Assembly (NCBI GenBank): GCA_029204225.1
Contig: CM055111.1
Location: forward strand, 43,836,815 to 43,900,814
Direction: 5' to 3'
Source: Diphasiastrum complanatum
Taxonomy: Eukaryota; Streptophyta; Lycopodiopsida; Lycopodiales; Lycopodiaceae
Length of the DNA stretch: 64,000 nucleotides
A program made the position numbers and the translations under genes. A model generated the notes under the pieces. That model was not told the origin of the DNA and made no database searches. It saw nothing but the letters and a program-made list of their open reading frames with translations. Below are positions 43,064 to 54,710 of this stretch, one piece after another (within the stretch, counting starts at the first letter, position 1; each line of letters begins with the position of its first letter).

Positions 43064-44353
43064 ATGAGTGCATCGGAAGAGGCTGAGGTAAATAGGCAAT
43101 TACATGATTACCTGAAAAAGGGGTGGGTACAACCTAATAAGTCTCCTTGGGCATCACCAGTGGTTCTGGTGGCCAAGAAGGATGGGACTATAAGGTTTTG
43201 TGTCGACTATAAGAAATTGAACAAGGTAACCGTTAAGAATAGATATCCACTGGCGCGGATGGATGATCTAATAGACTATCTTGGTGGTGCTGGGTACTTT
43301 ACCAAGATAGATCTAAGATCGGGCTACCATCAGATACGCATTAAGGCAGAAGATATACCAAAAATCGGGTTTCGAACTCGCTTTGGTCACTACGAATTTT
43401 TGGTGTTGCCTTTTGGTTTGACCAATGCACCGGCAACTTTCCAACAAATGATGAACGATTTGTTCAGGCCATATTTGGGAAGATTCGTAGTGGTATTCTT
43501 AGATGATATCCTAGTGTTCAGTAAGATTTTGGCGGAACATAAAGAGCATCTTAGGATTGTCTTGGACATTCTAAGAAGGGAAAAGCTCTTTGCCAAGGAG
43601 TCTAAGTGTGACTTTTTTGCTAAGGAATTGTCCTACTCGGGGCATAAGATTTCCGAACGAGGGGTGGAGATTGAGGCTGATCGTATCCAGAGGGTTATTG
43701 ATTGGCCTATTCTCACCACAATTCGGAAAATCAAGTCTTTCTTGGGGTTTGTGGGATTTTTCCGTTGGCATAATCCCCAATTTGTTAGATTGGCATTCCC
43801 CCTTACCCAGGCCTTGAAAGGCTATAAGAAGCTAAGCCGGAGGGCTAAGAGTCCACTAGTGGTGTGGACGGAGGATATGAATAATTGTTTTGAGTTGCTT
43901 AAGAAAAGTGTCACTTCGGCACCAATACTAATCATTGGCGATCCTAATAAGACTTTTGTGGTTAGGACCGATGCCAGTGATTATGCTATTGGAGCTGTTT
44001 TGATGCAGAATGGACATCCTATGGCTTATGAAAGCAAGAAACTCAATCCTGCTCAGTCTAGGTATTGTACCTATGAGAAGGAACTATTTGCAATTGTTCA
44101 TTCCTTGAAAATTTGGCGACATTATTTGTATGGAACCAGATTTGAAGTTTTGACGTATCATCAGACTCTTCGATATTTCTGTGATGCTACAGATTTAAAG
44201 GGGAGGCAAGCTAGATGGGCTGAGCTGATGCAAATCTTTGACTTTTTTGTACGTTATTGTAAAGGAAGTCAAAATACTCTAGCGCATGCTTTGAGTCGGT
44301 TACCGGTTATTAATCAGTTGTGCTTTACTGTTATAGAACTAGAGTTGTTTTAG
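43064..44353 (+). CDS. Chromovirus reverse transcriptase and RNase H (long open frame in a dead element)
   Basis: 429 codons without a stop. The RT has the gypsy order of motifs: PWASPVVLVAKKDG, FCVDYKKLN, KIDLRSGYHQIRI, LPFGLTNAPATFQ and the catalytic VFLDDILVFS. RNase H follows (VVRTDASDYAIGAVL, YEKELFAIVHSLK), but the usual TDHQTL reads TYHQTL, so one catalytic Asp is replaced by Tyr. The RT start extends upstream in another frame from ~42910, so even this frame is only part of the polyprotein. Confidence 0.85.
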   Translation: MSASEEAEVNRQLHDYLKKGWVQPNKSPWASPVVLVAKKDGTIRFCVDYKKLNKVTVKNRYPLARMDDLIDYLGGAGYFTKIDLRSGYHQIRIKAEDIPKIGFRTRFGHYEFLVLPFGLTNAPATFQQMMNDLFRPYLGRFVVVFLDDILVFSKILAEHKEHLRIVLDILRREKLFAKESKCDFFAKELSYSGHKISERGVEIEADRIQRVIDWPILTTIRKIKSFLGFVGFFRWHNPQFVRLAFPLTQALKGYKKLSRRAKSPLVVWTEDMNNCFELLKKSVTSAPILIIGDPNKTFVVRTDASDYAIGAVLMQNGHPMAYESKKLNPAQSRYCTYEKELFAIVHSLKIWRHYLYGTRFEVLTYHQTLRYFCDATDLKGRQARWAELMQIFDFFVRYCKGSQNTLAHALSRLPVINQLCFTVIELELF

Positions 44354-44369
44354 TCTCTTCAAGGACTAT

Positions 44370-45827
44370 ATGAGTCCGATCCTTTTTTTTGGAAAGTATT
44401 GGCAACAAGTACTTTCGGAGGTCGATTCAGGTTTGCAAGATTCCTCAAATCAGGAAAAGACTGAAACAGATTATCCAATTCGAAACAGGATTTTGTTTCG
44501 TAAAGGAAAGGTGTGTGTACCGGAGAATGACACTGTGAGGGCCCAAATCTTGCATGAGTGTCATGATAGTCCATGCGCAGGACATCCGGGTATACAAAGA
44601 ACACTTGACTTAGTTCGAAGGCAATTTGGGTGGCCTAAGATGAAAAGTCAGGTAGAGGCCTATGTACTTAAATGTACTAAGTGCCAGTTAAATAAAGCAA
44701 AGAGGCTAAAAGCTAGTGGCCTATTACATCCTTTAGATATTCCTACCGGAAAGTGAGAAAGTATATCTATGGATTTTGTGGTCGGGCTTCCACGTACAGG
44801 GAAGGGCCATGATTCGGTTTGGGTCATTGTTGACAGACTTACGAAGTTTGTTCAATTTATCCTAACGAAAACTACTGTTAAAGCTTCAAAACTAGTTCAA
44901 TTGTTTGTTGAGAAGCTTTTTCGACTATATGGGCTGCCTTGCGATATTGTCAGTGACCGTGACCCAAAATTCACTGGGAATTTTTGGCAAGCAGTATTTG
45001 AAAAGTTGGAAACAACTTTAAGTTTGAGTTCTACAGATCATCCGGAATCAGACGGTCAAACGGAAAGGACCAATCAGACGATGGAGGATATGCTTCGAGC
45101 ATATGTGGGCCATCGGCAGTCTGATTGGGAATAGTACCTTCCACTGATGGAATTTGCATATAACAGTGCAAAACATTCAACGACTGGATTCAGCTCTTTC
45201 ATGCTTATGTATGGTTTTCAACCTCGATCACCAATTAGTGTTGGCATGAAAAACCTACGGGTGCAAGCCATAGCTGATTTCCTTGTGGATATGCAAGAAA
45301 TGTTACAGTTGGCTAAAGACAGCATAAGAAGTGCTTAGGACAGGGCAAGGCACTATGCTGATCTATCTCGGAAGCACAAGGTATTCATGGTCAACGACTG
45401 GGTGTTTTTGGGAGTCCCTAGTCACTCCAGAGGCTTGAAAACTATTAAGTGTGCAAAGTTGACGCCTAGGTATTGCGGTCCTTTTAAGGTTATCCAAGTG
45501 ATAAACAATGTCGCATACAAACTAGACCTTCCAACTAACGTTGGAATTCATCCTGTTTTCCACGTTAGTAAGTTGAAACCCTCGTTGGAGGTTGGGGAGA
45601 CCCCGGTCCCTGTGGAAGACCTAGTGGAACTTCTTCATGATGAGTCCGTGAGTGGACCACCTGAACCCGAGGCGATTGTTAATAGCCGACAAAGAACTAT
45701 ACGGAGTAGAGTGCTTCGGGAATTTTTAGTCAGGTGGAGGGGCAAATCAGAAGAGGAGGATACATGGGAAAAGGAGACTGATCTCCAGAAGAATTTTCCA
45801 AATTTTTCCCTACAAGGAAAAATTTAA
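44370..45827 (+). pseudogene. Chromovirus integrase with chromodomain (broken)
   Basis: The zinc domain (HECHDSPCAGH ... CTKCQ) is followed by the core, with Asp in MDFVVGLP, Asp in VSDRDPKF and Glu in SDGQTERTN, all present. Stops at about 44754 (TGA where Trp is expected), 45132 and 45336 (TAG) break it. The last frame, 45387-45827, holds the GPF-type C-terminal domain (TPRYCGPFKVIQ, HPVFHVSKLKP) and a chromodomain (VLREFLVRWRGKSEEEDTWE). Chromodomains direct integration to marked chromatin. Two of the stops fit C-to-T type changes. Confidence 0.85.
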
Positions 45828-46922
45828 GTTTAGGGGGAAGGAATGTTACATACCTATGTAACTAGCAGTACTTCAGACCCCTAATAGTCCATTTAGTGTT
45901 GGGGGCTAAATGGCAAGGTACCCTTAGGATTAAGGGTATGTGCCCTTGGATAAGGACAAGCAAGTGACTATACCTTAGTTGGAGGTATGAAGTCACGTGA
46001 TCCTTGGATAAGGGATACCCTTAGTATTAAGGATAGGTGTCTTAGATTAAGGTACTAGTGTCCTTGGTTAAGGACAGGTAGGTGTCTATACCTTGGATGG
46101 AGGTATGGAACCTAGTGAGGTGTTAGAAAGTCATTGGATGACTATTTTTCTAAACCTTGGGCCTCAACCTTGAACCATATTACTTTATTGGTCTAGGACC
46201 AAAGTATACTTGCACAACTTGGGCAATGGGACCTAGTAGGAGGGCGCCCTTCTAAAGTGTCCATTGAGTTCCCAACTCCCACAAGAAAGGCATTCAAAGA
46301 GTCATAGGTTATGGAAGGAGTCTCTTGACATTCCATAAGCCTATGGAGGCTCTTGGAGATTTTTTAACTCCCCTAGGCTTCTCTCTCTCTCATTGGATGA
46401 GCATGGAACTCCATAGTGCATTGGAGGGGTCCATGGGCCATCTATATGAGGGTAGTAGGGCGCCCATTGGGAGGGAGAGATCTCTCTTGTTTGCTTGGCT
46501 TATGCTCTAGTGTTGCTACTAGTGTGTAGAGTGCTTTCTTGTGGTAGTATGCTTGAGGTTTGGATCTTGCTTATGGTATGGGACATAAGTAGGGTTTGGA
46601 TCTTGAGAATGATATGGAGTGTTGTGGTATGCTTGTGATTTGTTTATGGTTAGCAAGGGGGTGCTAGATAGGTCTTGCTTGGAGCTCGGATCTAGCTATG
46701 GTTGGGTGGTGAATACTTGAGGCCAACTTGTTATCTATCTTTGTGTTTAAAGAGTAGGGACACAGGTGGAGGAGAGATCCTTGGAGGCTTGCAGATCCTT
46801 ACTTGCAGGTGGAGGCATCCTAGCTTAGAGTTGGGGAGCATCTTGAAGCTTGCAGGTTGCTTGAAGGACATTTGGAGGCTCTACCTTGGATTTGGAGGTC
46901 ATCCTCACCTCTACTTGTAAAA
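45826..46922 (+). mobile_element. Polypurine tract and 3' LTR of the chromovirus
   Basis: TTTAGGGGGAAGGAA is followed at 45844 by TGTTACATACC, the LTR start. 45920-46120 contains internal near-repeats (CCTTGGATAAGGA, TATACCTTGGATGGAGG). The right end at 46922 has no clear CA and abuts the 68-bp duplication, so the LTR may be truncated. Short open frames here are not genes. Confidence 0.7.
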
Positions 46923-46990
46923 GTGAATATCAAATTTGATGAGAGATCTTGATTTTGAGACAAATCCATGTTGTTTTCACCATTTGTGTT
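46923..46990. repeat. 68-bp direct duplication flanking the chromovirus, right copy
   Basis: Partner of 41883-41950. The host LTR sequence continues directly after it. Confidence 0.9.
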
Positions 46991-47230
46991 GTGATTTTAT
47001 GCATTGAATGCTATCCAAAGGTAATGTACTTCACTCTCTGCCCATTGTCCATACAGTGACAAGTTTTCACACGTGTGAGGCCGCTCATCCACTTAAATGA
47101 CATGTTCTTCTTGCTAGTCAAGTGCATATTTTTCATTTAGATCAAGATGTAATCATTAGATTTGTGGATGATTAATCTAACTAGCTTCCAACACCTCGTG
47201 TGGATCGATTGGAGATCCATTTATTCCCTT
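46991..47230 (+). mobile_element. LTR related to the young element's LTR, second part
   Basis: It continues the LTR interrupted at 41950: GTGATTTTATGCATTG, GTACTTCACTCTCTGC, TTTTCACACGTGTGAGG and GCTTCCAACACCTC follow the young LTR's order. It breaks off near 47230 before the expected TTTCACA end and primer site. Confidence 0.6.
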
Positions 47231-47964
47231 GAAGTTATGAGTTATGCATAGTTTATCATAGTTTAATGAAGCTATTTTTTGAGGAGGAATGTGAGAAAAA
47301 TGCAAAATATAGCTCAATTAAATTCAAATTAATGTACATAATGTCATTCCACATGTGTGGAGCAGCTTAAGCCAAACTTTGAAGGATGTTGACTTCCAAG
47401 AATCTAAGACTTTTCTTCTTATGTAGGAGGTTTTATGTTCACAAAATAGTAGTAGGATTTTAAAGAGCAAGTTTTCTAGTATACACGAATAATTGATCAC
47501 ACATTTTATAATGTACATCACATAAAATATTGATATTTGTTATTGAATGCATCCTAATTATATTCCATGGAGATCAAATTTTTTTGGAAAAAGTCCTAAA
47601 TAGTAACAAGAATTATATATATGTTGAAAGGCAAGCTAAAGACCATATTCAAACAAGGACACAAGATTGATAAACAAAATCACATTGAAATTTCGATGTA
47701 AAAGTCTATTCTCAATAAGTATTAAGGGGAAGAGAAAGAGTGAGACTTGAGGAAACAGTTGATAAGAAGAATCTTTAGAGCATTTGGACGTCATAGAGCT
47801 ATGCATAGTCTTGATGTATCTTGATTTCAAATTTTAGTTTTCTCACACAATAATTGATTAAAAGATTCAATGTTTTAAAGACTTTAACATACAACAATTG
47901 TGTGTTGTAGCAAAATTCGTTTTGCAATCTTCCAATGTGTCGAGCCTGATATTCTCAAAAAATG
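47231..47964. other. AT-rich DNA with a possible polypurine tract
   Basis: TTTTTTGAGGAGGAATGTGAG at about 47275-47295 looks like a polypurine tract and LTR start close to the young element's tract (GAGGAGGAG). No coding sequence follows. The rest is unassigned. Confidence 0.35.
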
Positions 47965-48152
47965 AGGTCTCAAATATGCTTTTTGGTCTCCAAGGGTAGA
48001 GGCTCAAACTTAGGATTGGGAAAACTTTGGATGTCAGGTTGAGCCAAGCCCGTTGGGTACTACATCTTAAGAGTCGAACTTAGGTAGAGTCTCCAACTCC
48101 ATAAAAACTTTGGATGTGAACCTAACCAATTAAGCCAACCCCCGTTGCGTAG
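47965..48152 (-). mobile_element. Probable dimeric tRNA-derived SINE
   Basis: On the minus strand, 48138-48119 (TTGGCTTAATTGGTTAGGTT) fits an RNA polymerase III A box, and 48081-48070 (AAGTTCGACTCT) fits a B box about 40 bases on. A second, weaker pair follows at 48050-48033 and 48012-47999 (AAGTTTGAGCCTC). Both halves share ACATCCAAAGTTTT between the boxes, so this is a head-to-tail dimer. No target duplication or terminal tail was defined. Confidence 0.5.
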
Positions 48153-50683
48153 CTCTCTAGAGTAGAAAGTGAGTTTTAGCATTGCTTGAAGTTTCAGCTA
48201 ATGCTAATGATGTAACGATGGCCGTTGGATGAACTCGAAAGTAGCCATTGGATGTACTTGGCTTTAATGAATCCTTAAATGTGAGCGCCGCACCGAAACC
48301 CTAGAATGGACCAACAAAGAGATAGCCTTCGACAGGAATGCTTCATGTTCCCTCCTATTTCAACATCGATCGATCGATCGATCGATCAATGGAGTGTGTA
48401 GAACTGTTCTCAGTAGTTTGAAGTTTGATGTGATACAGTGACATTCTTTGATGTTTTTCCCTCTGTTTCTTTGAAGTTGTAAACATTTAACACCCTATGC
48501 TTTTTGGCTAGTTTGCAAGACGCGAAGCATTAGGGTAGATAATTTATCTGACAGCCTTGGTTCTAGAAAACGATACTCGTGGTGCAATCAAAGAGATGAG
48601 ATTCGTTGTTCCTTAATATTGCAGAAAGTGCTATTGAGAATGCCTTTTAACTTAAGATACGATAAGGGTATGTTAGCATTGACTATTACCTTTATTGAGG
48701 TACCATTTACACTATTTGATTCTGACTTTTGCCTGCTTGACAAAAAATTCGTTTACGCATCACTTTATTTCTTCTGTCTGCGAACGCTATCTATAATCAA
48801 TTGCATTTTGTACAAACGCTGAAGATTTTTCATTCTGCACGGGATCAAACTGTTTCGTTTTGTGAAGCCGACACCAGAAATGCTAGTGGAAGGTAGTTTT
48901 GGAAACTTCTCTCTTTTTAGCAGTATCTCAAGTTTGTCCGATGATGCAAAAAAGTTTCTGAAGATCTAATAGATCTTAAGAGTGGTTGGTAGTCATTATC
49001 GCCCGTCGCGGCGTCCTCGCCTCTTCTTTCTCTGCCCATCTCTAATCCCTTCTGTTCAATCTCTGTTTTTCTCTGTTCTCTTCTGTCCGTTTTTGCCACG
49101 TCCGTCGGTATTGACTACCAATAACCACCGCTGATGCTTGAGCTATGAGAGCTGAGGACTATAGGTAAATTTGTGCATACGAATATGTTCTTTAAATCCT
49201 CTTATCACATCAAACATCGCAGTTCAATCTATCTGCTAAATTTTTTTATGGAATGGGCCAAATTTTTTTCTACTATGTTGTGTCTAAAAGTAATAGAAGC
49301 ATTTGAGTTGTAGTCTGGTTCTCCTGGTAGTTTCAGTCGATTTTGTAATTAGCTTAAACTTTCTTAAGATGATCTTTGGACTTAAGTTATCTGGTAAGAT
49401 TGTTGAGTATGAGCGGTGTTGACTCGAAAATCTGTACCGGATTGCATGTCTAAAAAACTGAAAAGGTTCATTCATGTAAGTCTAGCTACGTAAAGTGTAT
49501 CTCAAGAAAATAGCCATTTTGAGGAGCTTCATGAAATTTCTTTCAAAAAACGATAATTTCAATCGTTTGTATGTTCCTAGAATCCCTGTTCTTGTATTGA
49601 TGCATTTATTAAATACGCACCTGGTTCTATGAACCAAGTTCTTTGTATTTGTGCTGTGATCTGATGATCATTTCTAATGTGAGACGGATAACCACATAAA
49701 GGCACTTGTTACAGTAAGATTGTTGGAGTTGAGACATTCAGATTTCAAAGTATCATAACACCCACATGGCTGTTTCTATTCGCTCAAAATTCTGAAATAT
49801 GAGATTTCAAAAAACGGTTACTTGTTTTTGTGAAGCCAAAAAGTTTTACAATTACGGTGTATAACACAACACCTAAACCTACACAAACTCTTATACACTA
49901 AACGTATACAATCGTATTGACCTCGTAACCTAGACACAATTGTATCCAAAACGAAAAGTTGTTAAGATATGTCTTACCTAACAAAATATAAAATATTGAG
50001 TATTTTTAAGTCTATTTTCTTTTCATTCTTGTAAGAGATAGTTTCCATGCACACATTAATCCGGGGTTGTCTTATCAAGACCTATTGAGATCAGTGGTGA
50101 TTACTGAAATAGCGTGGGCGATCATAATTGAAATCACCATTGAAGGGCATTTTAGCCTTCAATTTCATTAGAGAATTTGATTTTGAAAGGAGTCCATGAA
50201 GTGAATCTCACCTTAAGGGCTTTCTTTTCTCAATTTGAAGAATTAATTTAAGTTTTCTAAGTGTCAATGACTAAACTATTTTTTCAGTTTGGGGCGATCC
50301 AAAAGCCAATTTTTTTCAAATTAAGGGTACCTTACAAGTACAACTTCTCTCAAACACATTGATTGCCAAATCTTTGGGAGAAAGTGGATCTAAAGTCCAA
50401 TTGGACCTTTCTAAAGGCAAGGAAGTCAGTGAAGTTGCATTTTTGTGTTTACTAAAGTTGAGCCATTTTTGGTGTTTTAGAAAAAATCAAGTGATGGGAG
50501 GGGTTGAAACTTTTTTGGTCATACCTTCAAATTGACTTGCAAGACTTTAAATCACACTCAAAGGCATTCATTTTAATGGCTTTCAAAGGCACCATAGGAG
50601 CTATTATTGGCAAAATGGCAAGATTAAATAAATTTAAGCTTGGAGAAAAGCTAATAAATTGGACAGAGTGTCCAATTATGGCT
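48153..50683. other. Intergenic DNA, no gene supported
   Basis: AT-rich throughout. It contains a short ATCG tetranucleotide repeat (48366-48388) after a 5'-UTR-like CGAAACCCTAG, but the open frame starting at 48306 is only 31 codons. The 60-codon minus frame at 48917-49099 is Arg/Glu low-complexity. I see no transposon coding sequence. Confidence 0.4.
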
Positions 50684-51753
50684 TGTTCACAGATTCTCTG
50701 AATCTGTGAACACGGTTCTTTGATTTCTTTACCTCTTCTTTAGTTACGGTTCTTTATGGTTTTTCTTCTTATTAGAACAATTACAAGCAAAAGCGTTACT
50801 CCGATTTCAACATGGATTTCCCAGCCTTTCAGTGGGAGAGACAGTTCCGATGCTCAGCTACATGCAGAAACCAACCATGTAACCATCTTTGGCTCAAGAG
50901 GATCAACGTTTTGGAACATGGAGCAGACCTACCACTATCTACTAAATCAGAAATCAATCAAGAACAAGATTAACCACTGAACAAGAAACAAGAAACTAGA
51001 TTCCTAACAGCATTTGACAGTCCAAGAATCAAGAAACACTCATTTCTTGGTGCTTAGGATGCCCAAGAACAATCAAGAACTGGAAAGTTAGAGAGTATGC
51101 AAGATCTACACCACTATTCCAGCCTATTTAGTTTACTTGAATGCTGATTTCTACCTTATTCCATAAACAAGAAGTGAATTCTAAACCACAACTAAGCAAG
51201 AAACTAGAAAACAAGAAACTAGTTAATCCACAATGTAAGGAATTCAAGCATGCTCATAGAAATTTCACTCAAGAAATTGCCATGAACAAGGAGCTTAGCA
51301 ATCATCAAGAACTCGTGAAGAATCCTCTTTATTTGCTCAAGAGAACTTGACAATACATTCAAAAGCTCCCTCACAAGAGAGGGGAGCCCTTAAATAAGTA
51401 AGAAGGCTGCCCATGTGGAGCCCAAGTGGCAATTCCACCAAATTAGAAATTACATGTGGAATCTGCCCTTTACTAAAGGTCACCATCAAAAGGTGGCTCA
51501 CTCTAACTAATTTAAGGGGGGTCTACATTTATTTACAAAGCCTAGGAAATATGACTAGCTCCTACATGGTCATTCCTTCTTTGGGATACATAGATAACTC
51601 ACTGTCTTCCTAGCTAGTACTTCCTCGGCTCTCATGCTCGGCTCTCAGCTTCTTCTGCTCTCCTCCTTCTGAGACCTCCTCGGTCATGGGTGAGAGATAA
51701 CTTGTATCTTCAGCTTGACTCGACATCTGGGGATTCTCTGGAATCTGCTAACA
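50684..51753 (-). mobile_element. 3' LTR of a second Tat-type element, minus strand
   Basis: On the minus strand it begins TGTTAGCAGATTC at 51753 and ends GAATCTGTGAACA at 50684, 1070 bp with near-matching inverted termini. Its last 117 bases match the window's first 117, identifying the same LTR family. The accessory ORF lies upstream in the same sense, so this is the 3' LTR. It carries no gene. Confidence 0.8.
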
Positions 51754-51768
51754 TTATCCACCCCTAAT
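51754..51768 (-). promoter_or_regulatory. Polypurine tract of the second Tat-type element
   Basis: AGGGGTGGATAA on the minus strand directly precedes the LTR start TGTTAGC, as expected for the plus-strand primer. Confidence 0.65.
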
Positions 51769-51910
51769 CTGTTGCAGGACCCACTGCAACACCGATGATG
51801 TCTTTTGCTTGGCACTTGGAAAAGCGTGGATCTTCGTTCGCTTCCGTAAAACCAGATGCTTATTGTCCGCAAAACTTATTCTTCAAAATTGAAAGTCTCT
51901 CAATTGGCCG

Positions 51911-54588
51911 CTACATACCAGCCCTCTTGAGAACTTCTTGTGAGTTCTGCGCGTCTCGTTGTCGTGCCGTTTGCTTTCGTTCGCCCATCTTTCGTCCTAG
52001 GGCTTCAAAAACCTGGAAGCGGAGCTTACTTCCGAAATTGAGGGGCCCCAAATATTCTCTTATCTTCTCCACGAAGCCCATTTCCTGCCAGTCTTCCACC
52101 ATGGTCACATAGCGTGACGACATGAAGGCCGCTCTGTAGTATAGTCTGGCCATCATTTCATGGTCTTCTTCCGACTGGAGGGCTACATTTGGGTTGATTT
52201 TGATGGGCTCCAGGCCTCGATCCCAGAAACACTCTTGCTGCATAAAAAAGACCATGGATCTGCAATATTCGGCACTTTCCTGCACGCAAAGATCGGCACT
52301 TGATTTGTATTTATGCTCGAAGTCGAGTAACTGCAGCCTCAGATCATCCGGGGTGGTTCTCTCTGAAATTCCCGGGGTGACTGGCCAGTTTACCAACTCT
52401 ACTCGCGGCTTTTCCACCGGCCATGGATTTCTGCATTTGAGTGGCATGTAGAAAGGATCCATTCGCTTCCAAGTCGGTGCCTTCAAATATTCTTGAAGTC
52501 GCCTGCTATCCTTCAGGATCTTATTCCGCCATTCTGGTTGCGATTGTAACACGACAATGATCTCGGCCCTGGTGGAGTATTGGCTTTGATTAATGTCTTC
52601 TTTGCCTCCCCTCATGTTGGGAGGGTATGTTCTTTCAAACTTTTCTGATTCCCATGTATCAGCCAATGTGCCTCTAGGCCTGGTAGGGAAAGTTGTCCTA
52701 CACGGCTGGGATGGCCTTGTCAGATAATCATCTAGGGCCTTGGTGCCCGTATCTTTCTCTTTTGCTCGCTCACTTGTCGATGGCTCAGTTGCGCTCGTGT
52801 CTTGCCTGGGCGAGAATCTTCTTGTCTTTGGTTGATCTGCCAGGAAGTCATCATCACTCCCCATGTCTGTGTTAGTTTCTAGAAGGTCAAGGATGGAATG
52901 ATCTGGAGAGAGGGGTGCGGGGGTGATAGGTTTAGGAGGAGGTGGGATCAGCAAGTTATACGCCATACCGGGGGAGTGGAGTTGTTGGAGGAACTCGTCC
53001 CGTCGGGCTTTGTAGGTGTCAGCTAGGCCTTTTGATGGGCCTATTATTTTACTAGGAGGCGATGGAGAGAGGGAAGATGAAAGAATCAGGTAAGTTGAAA
53101 TGAATGTTTTGGAAAAGTTGAAAGTAGAGTAGGAGGAGGGGTTGAAAGTGGGAGGGGGTCGGGGAAAAGTTCTGGAAGCAGCCTCGGCTCTCTGGCCACC
53201 CGATTCCGAGCTACCGTCTGAAGGGTGGGTTTGCCCGCCTTGATTCCCTACTCTATCATTCCCATCATCGTCCCGTGGCTTCGTTACTTGAGCACCTGCT
53301 TGGGCCTTGCACGTCGTGTCCCATAATTGGTTCACCTTGTCCAAGACTTGCTGCAGGGCCTTCGTGGTTTCTTCCAGCTGTTTCTGGGACTCCAAGATGA
53401 TCTTCTCTTGTTTGGCCACAATGTTTTGAAAATTTTTCTTTTCGGCTTCTCGTTCTTGGATTAGCCGCACGTATCTCTCCATCCGGATGGCTGAGACTGT
53501 GGGGCTTGGAATTGAATGTCCTCGGGCTTGATTAGAGGAGCATCGACTGGCATTGCACCCAATGATCCGTCTCGTACTTGGTCGATTTGGATCATCTGGT
53601 GCTTCAGTTGTGGCTGGACCTCTTCCAAAGTGGATTTCTGCCCGGCCATCACGGATCTGGTTTACATTGTCTCTTCCTCTTTTTCTTTGGCCAGCCTTTG
53701 ATATCGCATAGTTTCTTGGTCTTGATGTCGGACCTTGCTCTCGAGCACTTGATACTGGCTCACCAACCAATGCATGTGGTAGCTCGTTTCGGATAGGCCT
53801 ATCATTAAGCGCTTGGCTGCTTCAGTGAGCTTTTCAGGGTTAGTGAGAGTTGGGTACTGATCTGGAGTGTGGGATGGTGAGGTTAAACAAAAAAATAAGC
53901 GTTGTGTCAGTGCTGAAGATGGAGGTGGAGGTAGTGGAGAGATGATGTTAGTAACTGTTGTGGTGGTGGTGGTGGTTAGTGGAGGGGTCAGACTTCTTCC
54001 TGGCTGCTTCTCCTTCTCTAGCTCGTCGTCGTTTATTTCCATCAGGTCTGCAGCATCAAAATATTGCGACGTGTCCAGTGTGTGGACTTGCTGGGCCTGT
54101 GGTTGTTGAGCCGCTTCTGTGATCTGGGGACTGGATATCCCCACTCCTCCTCCCCCCAAATCTTGTGCCGTTGGTGATGTTGTTGGCATTGGCATGATGA
54201 TCAATGTGGGTGGGGTGGTGACTTCGTCTGGTGGAGTAGCAGGGTGTGAGGTGGTCAGATGTTGGGCTGCTGCTGATGTCATTGTTCCATCACCCCCGTC
54301 AATGACATGTGAGGGTGACGAGTGTTGTTGTGATGCCATGGATGAGCTGCCATCATCTGAGGTGAAACCATCTGAAGCTGATCCCACTGGTGATGTGCTC
54401 CCAGCTTGAAGCTTCTTTTGCATTCTTTGTTGCCGTGTGTCAGGCAACTGGGCCTTGGAGGTACCCTTACGTGAGTGATGGTGAAAAGGCCGCTTACAAT
54501 CCGTATGGCTCTCTCGAGTACCCCATGCTCCTCCTGCCAATGGAGGTTTTCTAGGCCTCCAAGAGTATGGTCGAAAGAGGGTTGGCAT
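51911..54588 (-). pseudogene. Large accessory ORF of the second Tat-type element, broken by a stop and a frameshift
   Basis: The frame starting at 54588 gives 308 codons and ends at a TAA (53662-53664). The same frame continues 53652-53461, then the frame beginning at 53770 takes over near 53480 and runs to 51911. Residues before ~90 of that last frame are probably a shadow. The parental protein was thus near 890 residues. It has a Pro/Thr/Ser-rich N-terminal region, a coiled coil (IQEREAEKKNFQNIVAKQEK and onward), a Ser/Pro linker and a folded-looking C-terminal domain (LLDFEHKYKSSADLCVQESA, YYRAAFMSSRYV). No gag, RT or integrase motif is seen. Unlike the ORF at 4707-5318. Function unknown. 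Confidence 0.55.
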
Positions 54589-54710
54589 CTAAGTTTAATA
54601 ATGGTTGGCATCTAAGTTTACTAATGGTTGGCATCTAAGTTTACCAATGGTTGGCATCTAAGTAGGGTCGAAAGAGGGTGGGCATCTAAGTTTACTAATG
54701 GTGTTCAGTA
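54569..54710. repeat. ~24-bp tandem repeat array
   Basis: Six copies of TGGCATCTAAGTTTACTAATGG-like units, with a GGTCGAAAGAGGG insert appearing twice. The ATG of the accessory ORF at 54588 lies inside the array. Element homology appears to end here, so the true 5' end is lost. Confidence 0.85.

Larger units (their letters stand above)
41951..46922 (+). mobile_element. 5'-truncated chromovirus (Ty3/gypsy) insertion
   Basis: The insert begins inside gag, runs through protease, RT, RNase H, integrase and chromodomain, and ends inside or at the end of its 3' LTR. There is no 5' LTR. It sits in an older LTR and is flanked by a 68-bp duplication, not the usual 5 bp. This points to capture of a partial copy during break repair rather than normal integration. 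Confidence 0.8.

Noticed and set aside
46325..46920. Open frames in 46325-46920 as genes
   Set aside because: They fall inside the chromovirus LTR and show no domain.
48306..48401. Small ORF after a CGAAACCCTAG leader
   Set aside because: Only 31 codons, ending just after an ATCG simple repeat, with no plausible donor site or downstream exon seen.
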